Below are positions 34,490-43,225 of a stretch of DNA of 64,000 bases, one piece after another. Source of the DNA: JBGMEA01 sp041447245 (GTDB taxonomy: Bacteria; Bacillota; Clostridia; Eubacteriales; Anaerofustaceae); the NCBI GenBank assembly GCA_041447245.1, contig JBGMEA010000006.1:159794-223793 (forward strand), read 5' to 3'. Position 1 is the first letter of the stretch. Each line of letters begins with the position of its first letter. The notes under the pieces are model-generated. The model saw only the letters and a program-made list of their open reading frames with translations, was not told the DNA's origin and did no database searches. Both the position numbers and the translations under genes were made by a program.

Positions 34490-35257
34490 TCAATCCACCT
34501 CCGTTCCCGCAAGAACGGCGTCGGAGATGTATTTCGTTACGGATTCTCCGCGGGCAACAAACGCGATATGGAAAACGCCCTGTTGCTCCAATTCGGCCAG
34601 CCGGACGGCCTGCTCCTGCGTAGCGTAGAAGGACACGGTGACGGGCAGGCTGTTTTCCGTATCTTCCTCCGGGTTGGCAGTAACCTCCGCGTCCGCGCCG
34701 GTACTGGCGGTTATCATGCAGACCTCGATATATTCCAGCTCGGTGTAAATGACCGCGCCGGAGGAATCGACCGGCTCCGTTTCCGGGTCGATACCAAGCG
34801 TCTGGTTTGTGTTGCCTTTGGGAATGGCGATAACCGTTACAATGTCTCCGGGAAGGATGCGCCCGGAAACACCGGAGGCCAGGGACGGCAAGGTGATGGA
34901 TACCACCGTTTTGCCTTTTGCTTCGCCTGCCGAAAGAAGGCTGCGCTCCGGCAACTCCTGAGAAAGCTTTGCGGCGGTGAGATAATCCCCGGCGTAAAGG
35001 TCGGCGTTGGCGTATTGGCCCACTGCCGAAGCGATGTCGCGGAGCAGGTCCGACGCCAGATGCTCCGGCACACTCACGATCTCCACCATCTCGGCGGCGA
35101 TCTGTTCTCCGGCCTGCACTGGCGTTTTCATGCGAACTGCGCTGACGGCTGTATCCTGACCGCCGTCAAACAGGGTGGGCAAGGCGACGAAGCTGAACAG
35201 TAGACCCAGCAGGATGCAAAGGGAGCCGATAACAAGTTTGTTTTTCAATAGTTTCAT
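34490..35257 (-). CDS. cpaB: CpaB/RcpC-like SAF-domain pilus protein
   Basis: 255 residues with an N-terminal membrane anchor (KLVIGSLCILLGLLFSFVAL) and a SAF domain (about residues 38-100), then a beta domain (about 110-240; ISLPSLASGVSGRILPGDIV-like stretch). GGAGG precedes the ATG. CpaB proteins line or stabilise the pilus channel. It is the first gene of the Tad block and ends next to the cpaE-like start. Confidence 0.82.
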   Translation of the reverse strand: MKLLKNKLVIGSLCILLGLLFSFVALPTLFDGGQDTAVSAVRMKTPVQAGEQIAAEMVEIVSVPEHLASDLLRDIASAVGQYANADLYAGDYLTAAKLSQELPERSLLSAGEAKGKTVVSITLPSLASGVSGRILPGDIVTVIAIPKGNTNQTLGIDPETEPVDSSGAVIYTELEYIEVCMITASTGADAEVTANPEEDTENSLPVTVSFYATQEQAVRLAELEQQGVFHIAFVARGESVTKYISDAVLAGTEVD

Positions 35258-35271
35258 GTGCTGTTTTCCTC

Positions 35272-35634
35272 CTAAAGATTTTTGGACTGCGGGTCTTTTC
35301 GGCCCTGCCGTTTGACGGTCAAGATGCCGTCAAGCGTTGTGGCCGTAATATTCAGCCGCTGTGCCACAGCAATGTCGTTTTTCACCTGTTCGTCTACGGT
35401 TTTCCCGCAGACAACCAGCACATGGGCACGGCGTAGCAGATCGCGGCCCATGTCGATGCCGTCCTTATGCTCCTGCGGAATATCATCCGCGAGAAACAGT
35501 GAAAGCCACAGAATCGGGCAGATGGGCGCAAAGCCCACATCGTATACGGCCCGACAGTATTTCGCGGCGGTTTCCGTGTTTTCAAACTCATTAGCGCCCC
35601 AGGGGGCGGTGATGTATGCAAAGGGTCGTTTCAT
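35272..35634 (-). CDS. DUF7768-type (deoxyribosyltransferase/SLOG-like) protein
   Basis: 120 residues, MKRPFAYITAPWGANEFENT, with AAAGGAG upstream of the ATG at 35634. YITAPWGAN, HKDGIDMGRDLLRRAHVLVVCG and GILTVKRQ suggest a Rossmann-like nucleotide-binding fold like DUF7768 and the deoxyribosyltransferase/SLOG group. It lies between the replication protein and cpaB. Together with the left-end SLOG protein the element carries two nucleotide-binding proteins of this general type. Function unknown. Confidence 0.68.
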   Translation of the reverse strand: MKRPFAYITAPWGANEFENTETAAKYCRAVYDVGFAPICPILWLSLFLADDIPQEHKDGIDMGRDLLRRAHVLVVCGKTVDEQVKNDIAVAQRLNITATTLDGILTVKRQGRKDPQSKNL

Positions 35635-35686
35635 ACAAGGATTCTCCTTTCCGTTTTGGGGATAAAAATCGGCCCGCAAAGGACGT

Positions 35687-36628
35687 TTACCGTTCCCGTG
35701 AGCCGTCACCGTACAGATCGTGATTGACCAGCGCCGAATAGTAGCTGTCGATGGTGCTGGGCGCGTTGAACAGGGTTGCCAACAGGTATTTTTTGATGTT
35801 GCGAACGTAGGTGGTGTTTTTGTCCAGACACTCAAAAACGTAATCCATGTGGGTGCTGGTCAGCCGGAGCAACTTTTCCTTCACAAGCGAAGCGGGGTAA
35901 TCGTCGCCGGAAATGCAGATTGTCGGCTTGGTGGAGCAGAGCGTTTCCACGATGAGGTCCACAATTTCATCCAGCCGTTCCCGATTTGTTTTTCGATCTT
36001 GTACCAGCAAGTCATATTCGAGGTTATCCCGAACCATTTCCCTGTATCTGGCCGCCTCATCGTATCCTATCTCATCCCATCCGGGAGTGCGTTCCGAACC
36101 GGTTGCCCGATAGGATGGATTCGGATTTGATGGATAAGGATTTGCTCCATGAGGATTTACTGTTTGGGTATTTGCTGGGTGAGTCTTTAATCCCTTAGTA
36201 TTTAATTGCGTTGGATTTTCCTGTATAGGCTCAGCCAATGCAGGAGAACCCAGTATAGGTTTTTCCTGCATTGGATTATCCAATGTTGGATTTTCCTGCG
36301 CAGGTTTTTCCTCTCCAGGCGGGGCTTCGGGTGAATGGGGCTTTTCGTAAATCACATATTCCGTGCCCTTGAGCTGTCCTTTGCCGTTGCGTTCTCTGGA
36401 ACGGATGATATATCCGGCGCATTCCAATTCTCTGACCGCCTCGCGGATCGCGTCGATGCCCTCCACGCTGATGAGGGATAAGCCCTTGAGCGTGTAGTCC
36501 CAATCTTCCGGTAGGGAGAGCATAAGGGACAAAAGCCCTTTTGCTTTAAGCGTTAAAGCTCGATTTTTCAAATGATGATTCGCCATAACCGTGTAATCCC
36601 TCGTTTTCTCCACGCGAAATACAGCCAT
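35687..36628 (-). CDS. Replication-initiator-like winged-helix protein (DUF6017-like C-terminus)
   Basis: 313 residues with AAAGGAGG upstream. Residues 1-95 form a winged helix typical of replication initiators (FRVEKTRDYTVMANHHLKNR, LTLKAKGLLSLMLSLPEDW). Residues about 98-175 are a low-complexity linker of repeated short units (ENPT, NPMQEKP, NPYPSNPNP). The C-terminal part (about 180-300; WDEIGYDEAARYREMVRDNL) fits DUF6017. Proteins like this accompany parA/parB in clostridial ICEs and may drive autonomous replication of the excised form (inference). Confidence 0.78.
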   Translation of the reverse strand: MAVFRVEKTRDYTVMANHHLKNRALTLKAKGLLSLMLSLPEDWDYTLKGLSLISVEGIDAIREAVRELECAGYIIRSRERNGKGQLKGTEYVIYEKPHSPEAPPGEEKPAQENPTLDNPMQEKPILGSPALAEPIQENPTQLNTKGLKTHPANTQTVNPHGANPYPSNPNPSYRATGSERTPGWDEIGYDEAARYREMVRDNLEYDLLVQDRKTNRERLDEIVDLIVETLCSTKPTICISGDDYPASLVKEKLLRLTSTHMDYVFECLDKNTTYVRNIKKYLLATLFNAPSTIDSYYSALVNHDLYGDGSRER

Positions 36629-36700
36629 AGGCAGGCACCTCCTTTCCGTTAGCGGGCATGAAAAAAGACGTTCCCGTCAGAACGCCCGTAACGCCGCGTG

Positions 36701-37639
36701 TTACCGTTCCTGTTCCCGCTGTCGGCGCTTTTGCCACTGCTCCAGCAATTTGAAAATAGTCGCCTCCATCTGCTGGGGGGTATACGACTTGGGGAAATAC
36801 TTACGAAGCTTGTCGCTTGGCAGCGTCACTTTATCCAGCTCGCTTTTCTTTTCCTCCGACATGATGGCCCGCATCACGTCGATGGAGAGCGTACCCTCCT
36901 GGCTGAACTTTTTCAACCGCTGTGCCTGTGAGAGTGAAGGGGTCGCCTGTTCGCTGTCCATTGCATCCAGCAAAAGCGTCTGTTCTTCCGGTTTGAGGTA
37001 GGACAGCTCCACGGCGGGATTGAATGCGATTTTCTTTGTGTCCACCATTTCAAGAATGACGGGAATTAACTCGGTGAGACGGATATACCGCTGTATCTGA
37101 TTGCGACTATCAGGGGCATTTTCAGCAATGATTTCCACACTCCGCTTGCCAAAAGAATTGTGCCCAACTTGGTCACCATTTTCCTTGGATGGTCTGCCCG
37201 CCTGTCTCTTGATAGCTTCCAGCTTCAATTTATAGGCAAATGCTCGTTCGCTGGGGAGCAAACTGTCTCGCTGCAAATTGCTGTCAACCATGATAATTGT
37301 GGCGGCGTCATCATCAAGATCACGGACGATGACCGGCATGGTATCCTTGCCAGCCAACTCACAGCCGCGCTTACGCCGGTGCCCGGCTACAAGCTCATAC
37401 CCGCCCTCGGCACGGGGCCGTGCGATGGCCGGAACAAGTACGCCGTATTTTTCAATGCTCTCGGCTGTGTCCCGCATGGCCTCATCATCCACAACTCTAA
37501 ACGGATGGTTTTTGAAAGGGTGAAGCTCGGCCAATGGCAGTTCCATGACTTTTTCCCGGTTTGTGTCCGCGCGGGATTCTTCCGTGGAAAAAATCTCATC
37601 TACTGAGGTCAGCTTTATGTTTTTGGCGCTGCTTTTCAA
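36701..37639 (-). CDS. parB: ParB/Spo0J-family partition protein
   Basis: 312 residues from a TTG at 37639 with AAGGAGG upstream, overlapping the parA end by 44 bases. The ParB nuclease-like domain (MELPLAELHPFKNHPFRVVD, about 30-120; GHRRKRGCELAG) and helix-turn-helix (about 150-190) are present. It would bind a parS-like site and, with ParA, stabilise the circular element. The C-terminal third is charged and ends in an Arg/Glu/Gln-rich tail (QKRRQREQER). Confidence 0.9.
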   Translation of the reverse strand: MKSSAKNIKLTSVDEIFSTEESRADTNREKVMELPLAELHPFKNHPFRVVDDEAMRDTAESIEKYGVLVPAIARPRAEGGYELVAGHRRKRGCELAGKDTMPVIVRDLDDDAATIIMVDSNLQRDSLLPSERAFAYKLKLEAIKRQAGRPSKENGDQVGHNSFGKRSVEIIAENAPDSRNQIQRYIRLTELIPVILEMVDTKKIAFNPAVELSYLKPEEQTLLLDAMDSEQATPSLSQAQRLKKFSQEGTLSIDVMRAIMSEEKKSELDKVTLPSDKLRKYFPKSYTPQQMEATIFKLLEQWQKRRQREQER

Positions 37640-38417
37640 GCTTTAACACCTCCTTGATCAGTTCTCGGTACGCCTCGGCAACTTTTCCGTTTGGATCGTG
37701 AGCATAGATGCTCTTGCCCTCGGCACTGATTTCGGCAGCCCGGACAGAATGCGGGATATCTGTACCAAAAACCTTAATTTTGCCGCCATAGGTTTCCCGC
37801 AGCAGAGCGCTGATCTCTTTGGCGTAATTAGTTCGGGTATCCACCATGGTCAACAGAATCCCGTCGATCTGGAGCTTAGGGTTGATCTGCCGACGCACCC
37901 TATTCACGGTCTGTAAAAGCTGCTCAAGCCCTTTTGCCGGAAGATACTGTGCCTGCACGGGAATGAGTACGCTGTTTGCAGCGGCCAGCGCGTTGACCGT
38001 CAGCATACCCAAAGAGGGCATACAGTCCAGAATGATATGGTCGTATTGGCGTTTTACGGTATCCAGGTATTGCCGCAGGATGGTTTCACGGCTCATGGCG
38101 TTCACCAGCGAAACCTCCATACCCGATAGCTCAATGTTGGCGGGCATAAGGTCAACACCCTCCGCATGACGCAGGATTCCTTCCTGTGGAGATATAGGTT
38201 CTTCGGACAACACCTTGCCCATGACGGTTGCAAGCGTCACCGGCAGGCTGTCCGGCTGAGAGTAGCCAAGGCTGATGGACAATGAACCTTGTGGATCGCA
38301 ATCCACCAGCAGCACCTTTTTTCCTTCCTGTGCCAGTCCGATGCCGAGATTGGCACAGGTGGTGGTCTTGCCCACACCGCCTTTTTGATTGGCGCAGGCA
38401 ATTATGTTTGCATTCAA
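37596..38417 (-). CDS. parA: ParA-family partition ATPase
   Basis: 273 residues from a TTG at 38417, chosen because AAAGGAGG lies 9 bases upstream; the ATG at 38462 has no such site. The deviant Walker A NQKGGVGKTTT is at residues about 11-20, VLLVDCDPQGSLS near 40, and HIILDCMPSLG near 125. ParA moves ParB-bound DNA. It is the first gene of the minus-strand operon at the right end of the ICE, and its stop overlaps parB. Confidence 0.92.
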   Translation of the reverse strand: MNANIIACANQKGGVGKTTTCANLGIGLAQEGKKVLLVDCDPQGSLSISLGYSQPDSLPVTLATVMGKVLSEEPISPQEGILRHAEGVDLMPANIELSGMEVSLVNAMSRETILRQYLDTVKRQYDHIILDCMPSLGMLTVNALAAANSVLIPVQAQYLPAKGLEQLLQTVNRVRRQINPKLQIDGILLTMVDTRTNYAKEISALLRETYGGKIKVFGTDIPHSVRAAEISAEGKSIYAHDPNGKVAEAYRELIKEVLKLEKQRQKHKADLSR

Positions 38418-38479
38418 TTTTTCTTTCCTCCTTTTGATTTCAGCGATAAGAACAAGTAACATGAAGCTAATTTGCTATA

Positions 38480-38516
38480 AAAAAATTGCCTCTTACAGAA
38501 TGTAAGAAGCAATTTT
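38480..38516 (-). terminator. Rho-independent terminator after the methyltransferase-tail remnant
   Basis: AAATTGC-TCTTACA pairs with TGTAAGA-GCAATTT, and on the minus strand a run of seven T follows. It ends minus-strand transcription coming from the right and insulates the ICE parA operon. Confidence 0.75.
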
Positions 38517-38536
38517 CATATTCATATTCATTTGAT

Positions 38537-39028
38537 CTATATTATTTCAAAATGAGCAAGTGCATCTTTGATAGCATCTACTTGAACAGGAGTGGGGTGT
38601 TTTCTTGGATTTTTTAATGTTTCAACCGCATTGGGAGCATCGTACATTGGCAAACCAAAACTACGTTTCACCTCGGCAATATATGCCGTATGGACTTTGA
38701 AGGCATATTTTTCAACGATATATTCTTTAATCATTTTGTAAGTAGTTCGTGGTTTTGGCTTGTATGCGTCTGCCCTTTCAGCTATATTATTAAGGGTAAG
38801 CCTATTGTCAACCTTACCCAATGGTATCATTCCATCCCCATTGCCAAAGTCTATAGTTACGTTAATATAGCTGTCTGGAGCTTTGTGGGACTTTGGTAAT
38901 ACCGTTGAGACGGTGGTATTGATGTCAAGGATTAAGGATAAACAGGTCTGAAAAGCCTTGATTTCAAGCCATTCTTGAAGTTTGGCATCAGGAGCTATAG
39001 CCTTAGTTGACCGCTCAATGGGAACTGT
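38537..39028 (-). pseudogene. C-terminal remnant resembling the tail of an RlmD-type 23S rRNA methyltransferase
   Basis: The frame is open from 39028 with no ATG until 38830 (residue M of MIPLGKVDNRL). Recognisable parts are PDSYINVTIDFGNGDG, RTTYKMIKEYIVEKYAFKVH and YIAEVKRSFGLPMYDAPNAV. Similar tails end some clostridial proteins annotated as RlmD/RumA methyltransferases, from memory of the family. The catalytic part is absent. Upstream (39029-39260) I see no gene. It may mark the integration site or a decayed older insert. It might still be translated from 38830 as 97 residues. Confidence 0.5.
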
Positions 39029-39260
39029 TCAACCGCACTGGTTCAAAGCCGATTTTGATGATTTTCACAGAGTTTAGTCTGTGGATTAGACGTCAGGAAT
39101 TGAGTTGGTGGATTAGATGTTTTTTGCCGCTGAGTGAGCGGATTAGATATCGAGGCCGGAAGTACTTGAAAATAAGGCAAAGTTGCGTGATGTTAATTTG
39201 CGTTGCTTGAGGCAACGGAGCAGATTGTAGTAATGTGTTTGCGAAAGGAGATTTTTGATC

Positions 39261-39770
39261 ATGCTTAGTGAGAATATTAAAATAATCAGATAATCAAAAG
39301 GTCTTTCGCAGGACGAACTTGCAATTAAGCTGAATGTAGTACGACAGACTCTATCAAAATGGGAAAGAGGATTGTCAGTTCCTGATTCTGAGATGCTGAT
39401 TTCTATATCGGAAGTGCTTGAAACTCCGGTAAGTACTTTGCTTGGAGAGAATATTGATGAGCCGCAGGCAAATGAATTAAAAGCAATTTCTGAAAAGCTT
39501 GAGGTAATTAATCTTCAGTTGGCGAAGCGAAAAGAACGAAGCAGAAAATTGCTGCATTGGTTATTTATCATCTTATGTGTCATAACGGTAATAATCTTTG
39601 TGGTTATTGGTATAGCTGGCAGCCCTTATCTCGGCTGGGATTATAGTGATCCGGAAATTGCGGTTGCCGGTACTGTGCTCCATGCGTTTGAGTTTGTGTT
39701 TGTAAGAATAGCACCGATTATTCTCATAGTTGGCATTATTGGTAGTGTGCTTACAAAAAGAAAAGTGTAG
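39261..39770 (+). pseudogene. XRE-family membrane regulator broken by a nonsense codon
   Basis: From ATG 39261 (GAAAGGAG upstream) the frame reads MLSENIKIIR, then TAA at 39291-39293, then SKGLSQDELAIKLNVVRQTL and onward to 39770. The stop interrupts the first helix of a typical HTH_3 domain (normally K at this place). After the HTH come two hydrophobic helices (LLHWLFIILCVITVIIFVV and a C-terminal one). The family is common in Firmicutes as small membrane-linked XRE proteins. A single base change inactivates it unless the stop is read through. Confidence 0.8.
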
Positions 39771-39835
39771 AAAGTTGTTCTGTAATACAAAGAGAATAAG
39801 CCACCCTTTAGTTAAATCCCAAGGACAGCTTGCTC

Positions 39836-39985
39836 TTATTCTGCAATATCAATGATTATGCCGGATTTAAATTCCACATTGAATTTGTCCTCATAGACTG
39901 TCACCTTTTCAACCAACCACCTGACAAGCGTCTCCCCATATTCGGTCAGGGCAGTTGGCTGATTTAAGATATGGGCATCTGACTG
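39836..39985 (-). pseudogene. C-terminal fragment of a serine recombinase
   Basis: Minus-strand translation gives LNQPTALTEYGETLVRWLVE, KVTVYEDKFNVEFKSGIIID and a stop. This matches the C-terminal signature of large serine recombinases from conjugative transposons (LTEYDEALVR...VEKVTVYED...VEFKSG). The catalytic N-terminus is missing and the frame closes upstream at 39986-39988. It is a leftover of a mobile element adjoining the ICE. Confidence 0.68.
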
Positions 39986-40070
39986 TCATTTTCTTCAGTT
40001 TGAAAACCTGTGATTGATTGTTTCCTTTGTTTACGATATGATTGATATACAAAAAATGGAGGATATCAAT

Positions 40071-40388
40071 ATGGATCAATTTGATAATGTATCAATAATA
40101 AAAAAAGCCAATGTCTATTTTGACGGCAAAGTTACCAGCAGAACAGTCGTGTTTGCGAACGGCGAGACAAAGACACTGGGGATTATGCTGCCGGGGGACT
40201 ATGAATTTGGCACGGCAAAAAAAGAAGTAATGGATATTATGGCAGGAAGCCTTGACGTAAAGCTTCCGGGACGTGATGAATGGCTCACAATTCAGGGGGG
40301 ACAGACCTTTGAAGTGCCTGCCAATTCAAAATTCAGCTTGATTGTCAAGGATGTAGTGGATTATTGTTGTTCCTATCTGGCAGAATAA
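40071..40388 (+). CDS. ppnP: Pyrimidine/purine nucleoside phosphorylase (DUF1255)
   Basis: 105 residues, MDQFDNVSIIKKANVYFDGK, with GGAGG upstream of ATG 40071. The single cupin-like domain contains VTSRTVVFANGETKTLGIML and GGQTFEVPANSKFSL, which mark PpnP (YaiE). The enzyme splits nucleosides with phosphate to give ribose-1-phosphate and a base. It stands alone, followed by a terminator at 40455-40481, and is the first intact host gene after the scar zone. Confidence 0.93.
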   Translation: MDQFDNVSIIKKANVYFDGKVTSRTVVFANGETKTLGIMLPGDYEFGTAKKEVMDIMAGSLDVKLPGRDEWLTIQGGQTFEVPANSKFSLIVKDVVDYCCSYLAE

Positions 40389-40454
40389 CATCAGGTCCCA
40401 CTCGAATCCGTTCCCACTTGAATCCGTTATGAAATCCAATGATTTTTATTGAAG

Positions 40455-40481
40455 ATACAGTTTTGATAAACTGTATTTTTT
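40455..40481 (+). terminator. Rho-independent terminator after ppnP
   Basis: ATACAGTTT and AAACTGTAT form a 9-bp stem followed by TTTTTT. A TATAAT at 40504-40509 a little downstream may be the -10 of the next gene. Confidence 0.8.
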
Positions 40482-40545
40482 CATACGCATTTCTTTTTTG
40501 TGATATAATTTCGTTATATATCAATTCGACAGAAAGCGTTTGTCT

Positions 40546-41535
40546 ATGAAAAAATTAAACGATTATTTATACTCGGGTGATACCGTTCTGATGATTTTGC
40601 AGAAATACGCGGAAGATCTGAGACGTTCGGCGAAAGAAACCGACAATCAGATCGATCTTGTGCATTGCAATTTTCTGCTCCAAATCGCGGAACTTCTGAA
40701 GCACAACGATTTCCTGACTTCGCAGTCCCAGCGGATTCGGGATTTTTATAAATTCATGGCAAACGAATATCCTTTTCTTGCCTTTACGTTTAAAGGTCGG
40801 ATCAAATCGCTCATCCGCGCGGAAGCAAAATTCAACGGATACATTGTGGAATATATCTATGACTATTATATGGAACACGGAGCGTACCCCTCTCTTCCCG
40901 AACTGAAAAATTATTTATGCTGCTTTCGTGATTTGATCGCATACCGCATTGTGATTTCGCTTCCGAAGTGCCACCTGAAAGAAGGAGACATCCGTGAGGA
41001 AGAAGAGTTAAAGTATTTATATGATGTCGCCAACCGATTGCCCGGTTTTCTCGAGGAGCGTGGATTTACCGCGGAACTGTCTTCTTTGCCGGATCAGAAG
41101 AAATCCCCGTTGCTAAAAGAGGATGTCAGCCCTTATTATCGTGATTACATTGCGAATCTGAGAAATAATGAGTATCGTTCGCTGCACATCACTTTCTATG
41201 ACAGCATTGCCCGCTGTTATCTGGAAGTGCAGCTCCGCACCAAAGAGATGGACGACTTCGCGGAGATCGGACCCGCCAATCATTTCGGTTACGAAAAACA
41301 GCAGGAGAGTGCAAGAACCAGACGGGACGCGATCCCGAAAGGGGAGAACAGCTATTTCGATGATGCATATGAACGGGGGATACTCCTGCAACAGTTGGAT
41401 TTGTCGAAACTGGATGTCAATATGTTTTCTGCAGTGGACAATTCCCTTATCAACGACGGCTGCGGTCTTTACCGCGGAAGGCAGATTCTTCCGTATGAGC
41501 ATCTTTCGAGATTTCAGAATGATATCATCGATTGA
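40546..41535 (+). CDS. RelA/SpoT-domain alarmone synthetase-like protein
   Basis: 329 residues from ATG 40546 (a TTG at 40540 is an alternative; ribosome site weak). The RelA/SpoT synthetase domain spans about 80-250, with GRIKSLIRAEAKF, CFRDLIAYRIV, NEYRSLHITFYDS and LEVQLRTKEMD...GPANHFGYE. There is no HD hydrolase domain or C-terminal regulatory domain, so it belongs with small alarmone synthetases, though longer than typical ones. It probably makes (p)ppGpp or a related alarmone. The final 60 residues are of unknown role. Confidence 0.85.
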   Translation: MKKLNDYLYSGDTVLMILQKYAEDLRRSAKETDNQIDLVHCNFLLQIAELLKHNDFLTSQSQRIRDFYKFMANEYPFLAFTFKGRIKSLIRAEAKFNGYIVEYIYDYYMEHGAYPSLPELKNYLCCFRDLIAYRIVISLPKCHLKEGDIREEEELKYLYDVANRLPGFLEERGFTAELSSLPDQKKSPLLKEDVSPYYRDYIANLRNNEYRSLHITFYDSIARCYLEVQLRTKEMDDFAEIGPANHFGYEKQQESARTRRDAIPKGENSYFDDAYERGILLQQLDLSKLDVNMFSAVDNSLINDGCGLYRGRQILPYEHLSRFQNDIID

Positions 41536-41634
41536 TATGGTTGACTAAAACAGATCAGGCATACATCTTCCGTTGCGTAAACGGCAGAAATGGGCTTCCA
41601 ATCACAGTCTGACATTTTGATCGGAGTAACAGAA

Positions 41635-43143
41635 ATGGAACTGATAAAAAATATTATATTGATTGCGTCCTGTTTTCTTCTGGTTGTGCTGGCAATTTAC
41701 ACAGGGAAAAAACTGAAATCGGCAGGCATACCGGGTCTGTTTGCCATGATTGTTTTTTTTCTGATTTGGGTCATCGGAAATGTGATCGAGCTGAACTCAT
41801 CCGATTTTCACTGGATGCTGTTGGGTCGAAACATCGAACAGATCGGTGTATTTTTTACTCCGCTGTGCTCACTGTATTTCAGCATCGGCTATACATCCAA
41901 CAAGAAACTGTCGGTGTTTGCATACCTGATCAGCATTATTCAGTTGATTTCCGTGATCCTGATTTTTACGGATCAGTCTCATCACATCATGCGTGAAGTT
42001 GTTGCGGTACAGACAAATGCTTTCTGGGGACAATCTATCACAGTTGTTTCGACAAAGATCGGTTCTGCATTGGTCGCTTTCAATTTTTGCATCCCTTTGA
42101 TTGCTACCGTCAATCTGATCGCTTTCATGAGAACGATATCCGCCAAACTTCGGCGTCCTCTGGTGTTGATTGTAATTTGTATTGTTGCGACGTTTGTCGT
42201 TTCGGCACTTCAGATGACAGTGCTGAGCGGCAGCGGCATCAATATTCCGATCCCCGTTCTCGATCTGCCGTTTCTGCTGTTGTTCGCTTACGCGGTTTTA
42301 AAGGGCGGCTTTGTCGGGGTGGCTCCGACGGTGCTGGACAAAGTGTTTGAAGTCATTGATCAGGGTATCATCGTTGTGGATGAAAACGGCACAGTCGTTG
42401 AATGTAACAGTCGCGCAGCGGAGCTGCTGGGTGACACGGGATTGTCAAACGGTATCACAATCGGAAGCAATATTTTGGAGCATATTCCGGGTGCGGAAGA
42501 TATGCAGAATGTTTGTTTTTCCGCGGATGATTTACCGATCGAATTGAAGGACAGGCAAAACGACCGATATGTTTCTCTTGCATGCCACAAACTGGAATCA
42601 TCCCGGCACCGACTGGTGGGGTATGTCATTGTTCTGACCGATATCACGTCTTTGAAAGTGCGAGCCGAACTTGACTCATTGACGGGAATCTACAATCGAG
42701 AAGGAATGACGAATGCTTTTTCCGAACTGCGGAACGGCAGCAAAAATGAAACCGGTCTTTCGGCGATGATCATTGATTTGGACAATTTTAAACAGATCAA
42801 CGACACGTACGGACATTTCGGCGGTGATGTGATTCTGATGGATTTGGTCGGCACTGTGCAGACGCTGATTCCCGGTAAGTTTGTTCTCGGGCGTCTCGGC
42901 GGGGATGAGTTCGTTGTGTTGGTTTCCATGGGATTGGAGCAGGCAGTCTCTCTCGGTGAAAACTTACGGAAGCGCATTGCGGAACGCACCGTATCCTATT
43001 TAAATCACAGCATGCAGTATACTGTCAGCATCGGTGTATCGGACTGCACAGGTACGGAGTGTGAACTGTCCGATCTTTTGCATCGGGCGGATATCGCTTT
43101 GTATCAGGCAAAGCATCACGGAAAAAACGCGGTTCGGGCATAA
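41635..43143 (+). CDS. Membrane diguanylate cyclase with 7TM sensor and PAS domain
   Basis: 502 residues from ATG 41635 (GGAG upstream; a longer start at 41590 lacks one). Seven hydrophobic helices (about 1-225) of the histidine-kinase N-terminal 7TM type are followed by a PAS-like domain (about 235-340, VFEVIDQGIIVVDENGTVVE) and a GGDEF domain (about 345-500). The active-site GGDEF is intact near residue 421 (GRLGGDEFVVLV); no RxxD inhibitory site lies upstream of it. It would make cyclic di-GMP in response to an unknown envelope signal. Confidence 0.92.
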   Translation: MELIKNIILIASCFLLVVLAIYTGKKLKSAGIPGLFAMIVFFLIWVIGNVIELNSSDFHWMLLGRNIEQIGVFFTPLCSLYFSIGYTSNKKLSVFAYLISIIQLISVILIFTDQSHHIMREVVAVQTNAFWGQSITVVSTKIGSALVAFNFCIPLIATVNLIAFMRTISAKLRRPLVLIVICIVATFVVSALQMTVLSGSGINIPIPVLDLPFLLLFAYAVLKGGFVGVAPTVLDKVFEVIDQGIIVVDENGTVVECNSRAAELLGDTGLSNGITIGSNILEHIPGAEDMQNVCFSADDLPIELKDRQNDRYVSLACHKLESSRHRLVGYVIVLTDITSLKVRAELDSLTGIYNREGMTNAFSELRNGSKNETGLSAMIIDLDNFKQINDTYGHFGGDVILMDLVGTVQTLIPGKFVLGRLGGDEFVVLVSMGLEQAVSLGENLRKRIAERTVSYLNHSMQYTVSIGVSDCTGTECELSDLLHRADIALYQAKHHGKNAVRA

Positions 43144-43225
43144 TTGCGGAAGATGTCGCATCCATCGTCAGCTTTGATGCGGCACAGATAATAATATAAA
43201 AATAAATTAGGGGTCGGAGGGCAAC

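Noticed and set aside
36230..36310. Possible CRISPR-like short repeats
   Set aside because: The repeats are in-frame coding units of a Pro/Asn-rich linker, with irregular spacing and no constant repeat-spacer structure.
37596..38417. Considered whether the ICE ParA is a duplicate of the ParA-like ATPase at 53481
   Set aside because: Outside the P-loop the two differ in length and sequence, their base composition differs, and only the ICE copy has a ParB partner.
39007..39210. Plus-strand frame of 67 codons in the scar zone
   Set aside because: No ribosome site, no recognisable domain, and it overlaps the upstream end of the methyltransferase-tail remnant.
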